A stretch of DNA of 64,000 nucleotides, taken from the NCBI GenBank assembly GCA_030704615.1, contig CM060732.1:59191053-59255052 (forward strand), in the 5' to 3' direction. This stretch comes from Takakia lepidozioides (lineage: Eukaryota > Streptophyta > Takakiopsida > Takakiales > Takakiaceae). Under the pieces are notes generated by a model that had not been told where the DNA came from, searched no databases, and worked only from the letters and a program-made list of their open reading frames with translations. This document shows positions 22,953 to 33,774 of this stretch, piece after piece; position 1 is the stretch's first letter, and every line of letters starts with the position of its first letter. The translations under genes were made by a program, and so were the position numbers.

Positions 22953-24017
22953 GTGTCACCATTACAAAAGGGGATTTCCGACGTGTCACTGCTCAAGGGG
23001 GCTTCACACAAAGGGTCCTGTTTACCGCTGCCATTGGGCTGCTTGCATCACAGAAAAGATCACGCCAACTGTTGGCGCCGTGATCATAGGGCCAGGCCAC
23101 GAAAGAAAGCACTTCCAACACCAATCCTGGAAAACACGAGTTTGTACTTGCGGCAATTCTGGAGCAGCCTTGGCATTATGTCTAATGAGAACTCGCTACT
23201 CTTTCAAAGTTCAGTGCAAGGATTCACATTTCTGATGCTCAATGGGAAGGAATATCGAGTTGGTGATTCAGTGGTTGTTGAGCCTGATGAGGCTTATGAA
23301 GGCCACTCATGGACATGGAAGGCAAAGATCACCCGATTCTTCATTCACGAATTCTATGGTGACAAGAGGGTTTTCTTCCAAGGTGAGTACTACAATATAG
23401 CAATGTCGTCGTCATCATCTGCTGTGGCTCTCAAGGACAGCCGTACTAGTATGGTTGTCTTGCAACCATGTCCACAGAGGTGGCCTGGTAATGACATCAG
23501 ACCCACGCACCTCCTAATGCACAAATTCATCCCACTCCCTATAGTAGTGCAAAATAGGGGGCATATTGTTGCATATGAGTTGGAGGATATTTCACCCCGG
23601 GAGCATCTGTGCCAACCAGGAATGCCCGGCCGCTGCCCTCCTTACCCCGAAACAGGGGATATAGTGATGGTCAGGAATAGTGGTTCCCAATCGTTCTCGG
23701 CGGCTGTGGTGAGGAGTGTGTCTGGACCCAGGTTCACAATAGTCTCTCCAGCTGAAGAAGAGAGTATGAGGAGAGAAATTGTAGCAGGGCCATTTGTGGA
23801 GCAGGATTATTTTGTTGGTGAGGTGGATTTAGGCATGCTGGAGGTTGTTGGCCGACGGACTGGCATCCTCAAGCGGTACAAGCCCTCTCGAATCATCAGC
23901 ACAAGATCTTGGCACTCTCTTGAAAGAGTGTTGCACAATGCCCAAGTTACACGTCGTCACAATGGGGAACCTATTGAGTGGGCATGGCGAGACAGTTTGG
24001 TTTGCACCAATAGGTGA
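22953..24017 (+). CDS. BAH-like domain protein (chromatin-associated or element-derived)
   Basis: This is the longest open frame outside the transposons, 354 codons. The first ~75 codons look like non-coding sequence, so a start at the internal ATG near 23179 (MSNENSLLFQSS) is likely. That gives about 280 residues. From there KEYRVGDSVVVEPDE, then WKAKITRFF and VFFQGEYY, follow the BAH-domain pattern of a VGD.V strand, an A.I...F strand and a WF..E-like strand. A second block (PPYPETGDIVMVRN...SAAVVRSVSG) may be another small beta-barrel. BAH domains bind nucleosomes or methylated histone tails. There is no frameshift and it ends at TGA. It lies 1.8 kb after the integrase on the same strand. 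Whether the two belong to one element is open. Confidence 0.45.
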   Translation: MSPLQKGISDVSLLKGASHKGSCLPLPLGCLHHRKDHANCWRRDHRARPRKKALPTPILENTSLYLRQFWSSLGIMSNENSLLFQSSVQGFTFLMLNGKEYRVGDSVVVEPDEAYEGHSWTWKAKITRFFIHEFYGDKRVFFQGEYYNIAMSSSSSAVALKDSRTSMVVLQPCPQRWPGNDIRPTHLLMHKFIPLPIVVQNRGHIVAYELEDISPREHLCQPGMPGRCPPYPETGDIVMVRNSGSQSFSAAVVRSVSGPRFTIVSPAEEESMRREIVAGPFVEQDYFVGEVDLGMLEVVGRRTGILKRYKPSRIISTRSWHSLERVLHNAQVTRRHNGEPIEWAWRDSLVCTNR

Positions 24018-24661
24018 AAACAGGGTGCCAGTGTTTCTGCTGGTACATATATTCATGCTGAATACTGCAATGAATAATGGGCTCTGCTTTGTATATGCCT
24101 TATTGCTATGATAAGAGCACTTTGGATAGTACCGTCCCCAATTTTGATCAATAGCAGGAAGCAAAGGGGCGTCTTCTTGATATGGTGTGAAATTGGACAT
24201 CCATTTCAATTATTTCAAGCTTTTTGTTATTGTTTTCATCTTTCACTGTTTTCTGCCTTTACTTTCTACCGTGTGACCTTGGTGCAGTAAGGGAGGGGCC
24301 TACAGTAATAGTGGTCGAAACAACTTTATGCTCTTGATTATGATGTCAGTGCCAACCGTTCATCAACACCTAGTCCCTCCAACTACAATTTTATTAGCAA
24401 CAAATTACATTGAGTTTTCATACTCTGGTGGATCTTGTACCCACAAGCAGCTTAGTAAATGTGGGTGTCTGTGTAGCTCATGCTGTCAAGGATTTGTCAC
24501 AGCTACTACAAATAGGGAACCGCCAAGGAGCACATTTTTCCCTCCACACCTCTTAAGATTCTCAGCTGGTCGGGCCCCTATCAATTTATGTTTGTGTGAC
24601 TGGTGAATGGCATATGTAGATCAATGAGGATTGTGTGATGCACCAAGCAGATATCAAGCAG
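24018..24661. other. Intergenic stretch, no gene recognised
   Basis: Short open frames only. N-terminal exons of the following M18 gene would be expected here or further upstream, but I cannot find them. Confidence 0.45.
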
Positions 24662-25433
24662 GAAATGGCTTTCATGTGATTGCGGCACATACGGACAGCC
24701 CTTGTCCAAAGCTGAAGCCAGTGTCAGCTTCAACCAAAGCAGGTTTTTGAATGTGGGAGGTCAGACATATGGGGGTGGGTTGTGGTACACTTGGTTTGAT
24801 CGTGACCTCTTTGTGGTGGGGCGTGTCCTCTTTGAGAAAAGGAAAGGGTATTATGCACGAGCTTGTGAAGGTGGAGCATCCTATCCTGCACATCCCTACC
24901 TTGGCCATCCACCTTGACAGGTCCTTACTTTCCCAATCTCTCATTTTCACTCGTTACCTGTCACATCCCACTTGATTCAAACCAGTGCAAGATCTATGGT
25001 TGGAAGGCTTGGGCAAGCCAAGGTTAATTAGTTTCCCTTTAGATCTCATGTCCCACATGGAGGACATATCCATCTTAGGCCGAGAGCTTCAAAAGTTGTG
25101 CCAGAATAAACTCATTTCTTTTAGTACGACATTCAAGGCTAACCCTTAATCAACACTCAAGCAGCCTGCATTAAGATGATTATGGGGATATATTCATAAG
25201 TTGGAGGGTGAAACTGCATGACCAGCTCTCATATTTCTTGGTTGACCCATGATACAGGACTGTAAATACTGATGGGTTCAAGCCAAATTTGGAGACACAT
25301 TTAGCACCAGTATTGGCAACCAAAATCAAGTCCGAGTTGTCTGGCCACACTGAGGGTGGCAATGGTGCCCTTTACACATGAACAAGGCTCATCATTCACT
25401 TCTGCTGCAAGTTCCCCCCCCCCCCCCTCTCTC

Positions 25434-25481
<48 letters not shown>

Positions 25482-26260
25482 ACTACGGCAATCAACGTCT
25501 TATGAGTACATTCTCTCTCTCTCTTTTGACTGAGGGTGGGGAGTCTAACTTCGAACAAAAAAACAGATGCAGAGAGGAAAGGGAGATTGTCAATGTGCGG
25601 GCGGCCTTAAGACACTATCCATTTTCTGACACAATGTACAGGGTATTCTCATCAAAAAGCGACCGTCATCAGGCTATATTCAAGAACATAGTCCCTGCAC
25701 CTCTGTTCACCATCTTTCAAAATCTTGAGACTGAGCCTAAAGCCCTGACTCTGTTGGGGTCTAATTGATGGGCAGATCACACGCAGCAGCAGATTGATGA
25801 GGGCATTCTAGAGTGGAAAGCCTGAACAAATTGTTCATATCAAGGTAAGTCCCACTACTGGAGTGAAACCCTCACAAAGGTAGTGTTTGTTCCCTCTTGT
25901 TCCACCCAAACTGGGGCCACACGGCCACGACAAAGGCCATCTTATGAGTACATTCTATGTTTTACCCGCTTCTACTGCCCTCCAATTTTTGTGTCATTTC
26001 TAACACAGTGGCATTCATTCAGGTGCTAGCAGAACAACTGGATTGTGCCGAGGAGAGATTGTGGACTTTGAGTTAAATGTGTGTGACACACAACCAAGCT
26101 GCATTGGGGGTGCTCGCAAAGAGTTCATTTTTTCGGTCAGGCTTGATAATTTGCCATCATCCTTCTGTGCACTGCATGTCCTGTTAGATACTTGTGGGGA
26201 TACTGAATCCTTGGCTGATGAGAGTTGCATCCGTGCAGTTGCCCTGTTTGATAACAAGAG
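24662..26260 (+). pseudogene. Aspartyl aminopeptidase (peptidase family M18), three exons, decayed
   Basis: Three exons match the M18 family, which removes N-terminal Asp/Glu from peptides using two zinc ions. Exon 1 (24662-24920) has [13 protein letters not shown] with a zinc-ligand His, [16 protein letters not shown], and [11 protein letters not shown] in another frame. Exon 2 (from 25258, after gatacag) has TVNTDGFKPN and ETHLAPVLAT. Exon 3 (26023-26260, after cattcag) has CDTQPSCIGGARKEFIFS, RLDNLPSSFCAL and ALFDN before a GT donor. One base is missing in each of a T run near 24748, the AAAAGG region near 24840, the GAGGAG repeat near 26055 and the exon 3 end. Lys replaces the acidic residue expected after FDN. 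N- and C-terminal exons are missing. The intron after exon 3 is split by the gypsy element. Confidence 0.87.
25412..25478. repeat. Poly-C followed by (CT)n microsatellite
   Basis: About 14 C residues run into CTCTCTCC variants and then a pure CT run. It lies in the decayed intron between M18 exons 2 and 3. Confidence 0.95.
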
Positions 26261-26320
26261 GTAACTCTAGTCAAAACGTTAGAGCAAACATATTTTTTGA
26301 GTATATTCTCTCCTCAAGCC
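26144..26320 (-). repeat. Right arm of the inverted duplication, inner segment
   Basis: Reverse complement of 18722-18900, up to the gap. The arm is interrupted at 26320 by the gypsy insertion and resumes at 39411/39416. Confidence 0.93.
26316..26320. other. Target-site duplication AAGCC (partner at 39411-39415)
   Basis: AAGCC directly flanks both ends of the gypsy element. The left arm has the single unduplicated copy (GGCTT at 18722-18726), which proves the empty site. Confidence 0.95.
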
Positions 26321-27242
26321 TGTCGCGCGGCTTTTACTCACCCATCCCTTCGCTATCCGAGGCGGAAACTCCAAGATAGAAGAGTTGGGAATCTCTAAGC
26401 ACTCAGCCCACTCAGAACAATCAGTCATGACCTACAGCTAGTGTATCATGGGGTGTTTCCTATTTGTTTTCCTTCCCGCATTCATGTTAGCTAGTTACCC
26501 TTATTGGTAATTAAGTATCAGTTTGCTTCAGCAATCTATCGGATTCCATCAACTCATCCATTCATTCCACAGCTTCACTCAGATCTCTCTACACAGTGTG
26601 AGTATGAAGTATGTATCAGATTAATATCTATCAAGTATCAGGCTGAAGCCATGGAGTCTCTAATCTGCTCTACATTACAACTCTACTGCCTGCATTCATC
26701 AAGCATCAACAGATCGTCCTCCTCCTACTCCGTGCTCTCCCTCTTTCTGCTCAGAGATGCCTCTCTGCCTCATTTCCTCCCAGTGATGTCCGAAGTCCCC
26801 AAGAAGTGATCCTTTCCAGTCCTTGCTCCTGGCTTTATCTTCCTACCCGTTGTTCTAACCGTTTCCCTCACTAACCGTCATCTGTGAACTAACATGTTCC
26901 ATTCGCAAATGTTGTTCCCCACAGTCGTTCCCTGTCCTGCTATCCGTTCCCTATGGTCGTGACAGCTGTGACTGGCTGTGACGGCTGTGTCTGGCTGTCG
27001 GCTGTGTCGGACTGTGACGGGCTGTGTTGGACTGTGACGAACTGTGTCGGACTGTGACGGGCTGTGTTGGACTGTGACGATTGGCTGTGACGGGCTGTGT
27101 CAGACTGTGACGGGCTGTGTAACCCCCCCCTAAAGTGCGTTGCTGTCACCCCTAAGGCTCCTGTTGGTCTCAGTCTGTGCAAAAATTAAGGGTACCCCAC
27201 AGATCCCGTAAAAGTGCCTAAGTCCCAGACCGTCCTCTAACA
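26321..27242 (-). repeat. 3' LTR (922 bp) of the gypsy element
   Basis: On the minus strand it begins TGTTAGAGG and ends CCGCGCGACA. It contains a tandem block (26955-27122) of about 9-17-bp units based on CACAGCC and CACAGTCCGA. Confidence 0.95.
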
Positions 27243-27258
27243 TTACCCTTCCCCTCTC
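27243..27258 (-). other. Polypurine tract
   Basis: GAGAGGGGAAGGGTAA lies directly upstream of the 3' LTR on the minus strand, where plus-strand priming would start. Confidence 0.85.
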
Positions 27259-27565
27259 AAAAAGCCGTGTCCTCACGGTTTACTGTTTGGGATTTGTAAC
27301 CCTTTGTGAGCGAGCACCCTTCTGACGATTAGAGTCTCGTGAAGGACTCCGTGTGCGAGCCCGTGTTCTGTCACTGGTTGAGGGAGATGATTGAACACTA
27401 CCTGGATATGTCAGTCCCTCTGGAGGCTGATATCGAGGTAATCTTTCAGGCATAGGAGACCCCCGTCTCTTCTTCTCTGCCATCTGAATTGCATAGTCCT
27501 CTGCCATGTCAAAAGAGTCCGCTGAAGAAACAGTTGTATCAGAATCCTCGTCCCCCTGAGGTGTT

Positions 27566-28455
27566 TTAACTGTCGAACTTTAACTGGAATTCTCTGGGGC
27601 ATACAATGTTGTCCCACCATGTCTGGAAGTTTAAATTGTAAAACTGTTGTAAGCGCTGAATTGCAAAATTGGTGAAGACCCTGAGCTCCTTGTCTGTCCA
27701 GGTGAGTGGTGTACCAATGACTTGTGAATTGTGCAAATATTTCCATGTCTCATGTCCCTTAAAGAAAATATCGTCAGGCCCGAATTTCTGTGTTGACAAA
27801 TTGTTCCAGGCCGCATGAAACCATGAACGAATCTGAGAATCCTTTTGCATCATAACTTTTGCCTCATATAGGTACATATGAGGTGGCACTGAAGGGAAGA
27901 CCCAATGATCCCCACTGGAATAATTCAGAAAGCGCGTTTGCATCTTCTGTTGCTCAATGTGATAACGTACCAGAAAACAAGCAGCGTAGTATAACCCGCA
28001 GCCCATGACAATACTTGCTATCTCTTTGGTCTTGGTATAAATGAATCCATGTACAACTTGGAAGACAATTAATTCCTTCAACATGGTACTTGCCTCATGC
28101 CAGTACTGCGCAAAGTGATGATCCTCAATTGGTCGATTGTTCGGAAGAACTTTAGTCCTAGTGGCCACTGGCAGCCAATGCGCATGATTTGATAGTAATG
28201 TGCCAATGACTGCGGAGGACTAAATTCTTTCCAAGCCAAATCCAACACAATGGGAATTTGGTTGAAGGGCATAATCATAGCCCGACTGTACTCCCTTGCA
28301 GCTGGAGTTTTAGGTGGGTTAAAAGCAGCATTCCCCCATACCTCAGGCTGTGGTGGCTGTGGTGTGGCTGTAGTAACAACAAGGTCAGCTACTGGCACAA
28401 TGACTTGTTGTGGTGTTGGTGGCACTGGCTCTTGTACCATTGGCATCTCCTGCAC
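27566..28455 (-). pseudogene. Accessory ORF of the gypsy element, C-terminal globular part
   Basis: Two overlapping frames join into one protein region. The first has a Pro/Val-rich linker, then REYSRAMIMPFNQIPIVLDLAWKEF in adjoining blocks; the second has HFAQYWHEASTMLKEL and many aromatic residues through FQTWWDNIVCP. The frame changes near 28160. I recognise no family. It is not RT, RNase H, integrase or a chromodomain, and no signal peptide or clear membrane anchor is visible, so an envelope-like role is not supported. It sits just before the 3' LTR, the place where some Athila and Tat elements carry extra genes. Confidence 0.6.
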
Positions 28456-29750
28456 CCCCTGAAGAAGACTGAAAAGCCAAAGTTCTCGCTTGTAAATAAG
28501 AAGCCATTAGCTGTTCCTCAGGTATACAGACTCTTTTGTCGATATTTGAAGTGAGGTCCTCCACTTGAGTCTGCAGGCCGTCTACATCCTCCTGTAACTC
28601 TGCTATCCTACTATAGACATTGTCTATAGTAGTTGTGGCAATGTTCTGCACTTGCACTCTGAGCTCATTCATCTCGCTTTGGGTGAGCTTTCTTGGTGCT
28701 TTGCCCTCTATCGGCCCTTGTGTTAACCAGACCTGCATAAGGTGGTTATCCACCAAGTTGCTTGTGGCACCCCTTAGAGTTTCTCCTCTGTGAGCCTGTA
28801 CACATCTATCTGCTGCTGTAAAGCCTCCATGCGCTTCGCATGAGGTTCAACCAAACTCGCATAGGCAGCAGCTAGATTATTGGCTTCCTTCCAAGCCTTG
28901 TTAGCCACAGAGAGTTCATTTCTATTTACCATGAGCGTTGTTGCAACTCCAGGATGTACCTCTCTTGGTCAGCTTCAACCTGCCTGTATTGTTTGAAAGT
29001 ATTCTCATTGCGACAGATTGTATTCTTCATATCGACAATGAGTTTCAATTGCTCAACATTCTCTGTCTCTGCCTTTCGTACATCTTTCCGCTTGACTGTT
29101 TATTTCTATTGTAGCTTGGTCAAGCATAATTGTGAGTGTAGCGCATTGTATGGCCATCCTGTCATGCACTGTCTGCAACTCCGTATGTAGTGCATTCACT
29201 TCTTGCAACTTGCTTTCATGCTTCACTGCATTTGGTATAGCTGTTGCTTATGTGCTTCGTGCAACTGGTCTTGCGCGAGGCCTGCCTCAATCAATTGTTC
29301 CTTGGCCAATTGCAAAGCCGCTTCTGTACTCTCCAAGTCTTGCTGCATCTTGAGAGTGACCTCTTCATCGACCTTGTTTGCACACTCAGTGGCAAGTCGA
29401 GCCTCAAACTCCTTCCTGAGTTCCTCCCTCAAAGCTGCCAATTGGGTAGTTGGAACATGGGATTTGACATAAGTCCCCAACAAATTAAGTGTCCTGCTTA
29501 TGGAACTCATAAGCATGGCCTGTTGAGGGTCATCATGGTGAGCTTGCTGCTGTTCTCCCTGATCCTCAACAGTGTGATGCCTCACGAACCACTCAGGCCA
29601 TTGCCCCACCAGATTTTCTTCCTGAACCGCTTCATCCGTCACCGGTGCTGCAGTGTCTTGACATTCTACCTGTGGTACCTCCGTCACAGGTTTGTGTATT
29701 ATATGCACCGCAAGGTTTCCCCTGTACAACTGTTGCACCTCCGGAATCAC
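28385..29750 (-). pseudogene. Accessory ORF, long coiled-coil part
   Basis: Successive minus-strand frames give heptad-rich sequence. One has LREELRKEFEARLATE and AKEQLIEAGLAQDQL. Another has SKLQEVNALHTELQTV, then a stretch ending QERYILELQQRSW, then KRMEALQQQIDVYRL, and last VQNIATTTIDNVYSRIAELQEDVDGLQ in two blocks. Charged and hydrophobic residues alternate as in coiled coils, with few prolines. At least three frame changes or stops interrupt it. Together with the neighbouring pieces it appears to be one protein of roughly 1000 residues before decay. Function unknown; oligomerisation or a structural role is inference. Confidence 0.55.
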
Positions 29751-29852
29751 TGTGTCCTTGACCAGACCAGAATATTCATAGAGAAGGTCCCCTTCTCAAT
29801 TTCTGCCACCACCTGTTCTGTAGTGGGAATGTCTAACCCTTCTTTCTCCAAA

Positions 29853-30970
29853 TCAATTATTTCTGGTGGAACTGCATGGACAACTTGTGGTAACTTGTGA
29901 CAAGCCAATTATCTGGCTGTGATGGCTGTGATACTGAAGTAACTTCCTCTTCCCTCTCTGAAGGTCCTGCTTCCAATAATAGCAGTTCTCTATGCTGCTG
30001 TGTGCCCCTTCCTGTACAAGAGCTTGGGAAACATTATCATGCGGTTTCCGTGAAGCTAGTGGATCCGCCACTACAGTCTTTCCCCGCCTCTGTCTCTTAG
30101 TCTGGGGTTGCCCTGCCAGTCCACCCTCACTGTGTGAAGAGCCTTGCTCTTCCATTGCAGTGGTTTCAGTCTCAAACACTCCCATCTCCTTTCTTTCTCG
30201 AGCATCAAGTATGCCAGAATCAAGAATTATTTGAGCAATGATTGGGCCAGACACTAAATAGGAGACTTTGCGGCAGTGCCTGTAATCTTTTCATCTCCTC
30301 TATCAGTGCGTTGTACATTATGTCCGCCCATTCTACCTCTCTCCTCTCAGGGCTTTGAGTATTTCCTCTGTGAAGGATCTGCTCAAATACTGTTGGTTCT
30401 GTTTCATGGCAAACAGAACGTTCAATACCTGGCCTACCTCCCTTAGCCCTGGGTACACGGCCTTGGTACAAGCATAACCCTGAGTTTTAAAGAAACTCCC
30501 TTCTTGGAATAAGTCCCCTATTTGCAGTCTTGCCCTGTGCTCTCCACATGCACCTGACCTGCTGGCAATTGAAACAATTGCTGTAGGTATAGGGGAGTAA
30601 TTTCTAATTCAACTCCCTTCACCGTTTGTTGCTCCTGTCCTAGGCTCAAAGTTCTGCAAGAATTGTAACATGTACTGTCTATGGTGCAATGTCCAATCTT
30701 TGCTTTGCAATCCTTCCAATCGCAGCTCCTTCAGTAACTGTACCGCCTGTGGAGTAGCAATTGTTTGTTTTTGCAGGATTGTGGTGCTCTTCACCCTGAT
30801 TTCTTCCATTCCTCTCACTCTCTTCATTCTAGACCCACAGAAAGGTTTTGGCTGTAACAATTGAAGAAATGCCTGCAGGGCACAAAGCATAAACGTATGG
30901 TTGCCACAAAAAGCTATGGGTAATTTCTTGTAAGCCTGCGGGGCTTGCAAGCATCGATTAAGAGAAAAAT
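29853..30970 (-). pseudogene. Accessory ORF, N-terminal part
   Basis: Frames at 30609-30970, 30220-30471 and 29853-30254 continue one another with small shifts. The first contains FCGNHTFMLCALQAF and LLKELRLEGLQ. The last has a KRQRRGK basic cluster that could serve as a nuclear localisation signal. No known domain is recognised. Its upstream end near 30970 has no clear start codon. Confidence 0.45.
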
Positions 30971-31317
30971 TCGCTCTGTTCTTCCGTCCCTATGCCACTG
31001 CGTAAGTAATATTGCGAGCGTATAGTTGTTAGTTCCTCCATAGCTTCAAAGCTATAGCATTGATGGTTTGTCCCGTCGAGACGCCCGTTACTTAGAACGA
31101 CGCCGACTCTTGCGCTTAAATTCCCTCCAATTTCTTGATTCCTTTTCTGGCTTTCGATTGGCTGTAACCGCTGTGACTGGATTTTAGATTTAATTTCTTT
31201 AGTGGACTTTCTCTGCTGGACTGTCCACTAGGATAACACATGTGACAAGAATTTCGTTTTTCTGTACTTGCCGTTTGTTCTGTTGCCCTTTTCCGTATTC
31301 ATTAATGGGCCCGCCAT

Positions 31318-31760
31318 TCATCCGAATTGACGTGCTAAGTAGGTATTTTTTACGGCCATTCTTGTCCTCTTTCTTGATGACACCTGTTCTTGCACTTCCT
31401 TCTCAGCTGTGTGTTGCGCCCTGACTTCCACGTGTCCCTTTAAACTGGCTTCCGTCCTTTCTTCCGCCAGCCATTTCCCTGAAGTTATCCTGCGTCCACC
31501 AGTCACTGATTCTATGGATTGTGTAACCCTAGTAGGCTGTGTTGAGCTGTGACAGGCTGTGTCATACTGTGGTACGCTGTGATAGGCTGTGTTGTGGTAA
31601 GCTGTGATAGGCTGTGACACTGTACTGTGATAGGCTGTGTCGCGCCGTGCTGGGCTGTGATAGGCGTCACGTCTTGCTGGGTTGTGATAGGTGTGTTGTG
31701 GGCTGTGATAGGCTGTGTCACGCCGTGATGGGCTGTGATAGGCTGTGTCGCTTTGTTCTG
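31318..31760 (-). other. Pol C-terminal tail encoded by a minisatellite
   Basis: After the integrase C-terminal module the open frame runs through tandem units that translate as TQPITAYHS and TQPITAHHGV. It then continues in another frame as a charged tail ending about 31318. The DNA unit (CACAGCCTATCACAGC) is closely related to the CACAGCC-type repeat inside the LTRs. The repeat block is about 31535-31750. Confidence 0.7.
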
Positions 31761-33100
31761 CCCGCCCTGGTCATATATGCTCGGCTTAGCGACAAGTGCT
31801 CCATACTCCGTTGGTATCACTGGCGCAGCCCGTGACTGTTTTTGCGTTTCAACATGCAAATCATGCTGCAATGGTTTGTCATGGATACCACTGTACCCCT
31901 TCAACTTATTGGCATTGACTCTTCCCAGCATCTCTTTGTTAATGGTTTGTAACATGGCGGTGTTGTTATCATACATCTTCTGTATGACGTAAGGTCCTTT
32001 CCATGGTGATTTAAGCTTAGAAGCTTTAATCTTTCCCTTCTTCTGCAACCAAAGAACCAAATCTCCCGTCTTAAAAATCTTTATCTTGCCTTCATCAAAC
32101 TGTTCTTTCTCTTCATCTGAATTCTGGTCATGTTATCAGCTGCATCAGCACGTACTTCTTCCACATGGTATAATTCATGTTTCCTGACCTTAATTGAATC
32201 TTGCAATTCCATTCTCTTTCCCCATTCCGTTCTCATGGTAGGTAACAGGAATTCCACTGGAAGTAAAGCTTCCATACCATAAACTAATTGGAATGGTGTA
32301 TACTTAGTGGTGACTTTATATGAAGTCCTGTATGACCACAAAGCTGTCAGCAGCTTTGTATCCCAATCCGTTCTGTTTGCATTGACTATCTTAGCCAAGA
32401 TAGTACATAGTATTTTGTTGGTAGCCTCTGCCTGTCCATTACCCTGTGGGTAATATGTTGTACTTTTCCTATGCACAATCATGAACTCTTTAGTCAATAA
32501 TTCAATGGTCTCATTAATGAAAGTGACTTCCCTGATCACTGATAAATTCCAAGGGACAGCCAAATCGTGTAAGTATGTTTCTATACAGGAACCTTGCTGT
32601 GGACTTGGCTGTGTTGTCCCTCAAAGCTTTAGCTTCCACCCACTTCGTAGTATAATCAGTGGCTGTAATTATGTACCTGTTCTGTGTATTCTTGGCTGGT
32701 GGGTTAATTGGTCCAACAAAGTCTAGTCCCCATTTCTAAAATGGTTCCGTAGGCATTGTAGGATGCAAGGCCATCTTCCAGATCTCTGCAAAGGTCCTAG
32801 CCTCTGACATTCATCACAACTCTGACAATACTTGTGTACATCTTTGAACAAAGTAGGCCACCAGTAACCTGCATCTTCTACTGGTAGTCTCTTCTCCAAA
32901 ATGACCTCCAGCCACTCCTTTATGAACTTCCTCCAAAACCTTATTTACTTCATGGTGGTACAAGCATCGTTTAAGTACTCCATCAGGTCCTAGCTTATAC
33001 ATTCTGCTTCCTACCATAGTATAAGGAAGCCTTGATAGCAATTCTCTTCCTTTGCTCCTTACCATAACTAGGTGGGCATTGACCATGAGTAAGGTAGTAT
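31760..33100 (-). pseudogene. Gypsy integrase, several frameshifts
   Basis: The zinc domain has LYHHEVNKVLEEVHKGVAGGH with its cysteines in a shifted frame. The core includes LDFVGPI with the first Asp near 32715, a DQGSHF-type second Asp near 32540 in a shifted frame, and YYPQGNGQAEATNKI with the Glu. The C-terminal GPY/F module is SPWKGPYVIQKM followed by VNANKLKGY. At least three one-base changes break the frame. It inserts element cDNA into the host genome. Confidence 0.85.
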
Positions 33101-33212
33101 CTGATTGGCCACTGCCAATCTAACCATTCATCTGCACTTCCTTGCACCTCCATTACAAATAAACTCGCATCAGGTAACTGATCGTCTACTCCTGTGGCGG
33201 CCTCTCCTGTTG

Positions 33213-33698
33213 TTAGTCGTGACAATGATCTGCCACAAGATGCAAACGGCCAGGCTTGTAAACAACTTCGAACTCAAACTCATGCAAGATTATTAACCAC
33301 CTCGCTATCCTTCCACTTATCAAAGGTTTGTTCACCAGATATATCAGAGCCTGGTGATCCACATAAAACATAAACTTTCTTCCCAATAGGTAATGCCTGA
33401 ATTTCTTGACTGCATAAATCATTGCCATGCTTCTCTTTCAGTTGTGCTATAGTTCTTTCAGCACTGTTCATCAACCTGCTAGCATAGTACACAGGTGAAT
33501 CTATATTCCTGTAACATTTTGGGCTAACACCGCTCCCAACGCTTCTCCTGAGGCATCACAGTGAACATGAAATACTACATGCCAGTGAGGGTTAATCAGC
33601 ACAGGTGTAGTTGTTACTGACAATGTAAGTTCCTCAAAAGCCTGTTGACATTCAGCTGTCCATGCAAACACTGCATCTTTCTTCAGAAGCTTGCTCAA
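33213..33698 (-). pseudogene. Gypsy RNase H, frameshifted
   Basis: FAWTAECQQAFEEL, then FHVHCDASGEALGAVL with a catalytic Asp, YYASRLMNSAE, and FYVDHQALIYL belong to the Ty3/gypsy RNase H, which removes the RNA strand of the cDNA hybrid. Frame changes lie near 33500 and 33440. Confidence 0.85.
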
Positions 33699-33774
33699 TG
33701 GTGCTGCTATTTGTGCATACCTTTTGACAAATCTTCTGTAATAACTGGTTTGCCCAAGGAATCTCCTTAGACTC

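Noticed and set aside
26955-27122. CRISPR-like array
   Set aside because: Units are 9-17 bp, contiguous and degenerate, with no unique spacers, inside an LTR of a plant element.
26940-27182. Protein of SQSDTARHSQ repeats in the LTR
   Set aside because: It is only a translation of the LTR tandem repeat, unlike the pol tail, where the frame continues from integrase.
27566-30970. Envelope-like gene in the gypsy element
   Set aside because: No signal peptide, no convincing membrane anchor and no cleavage-site pattern; mostly coiled coil.
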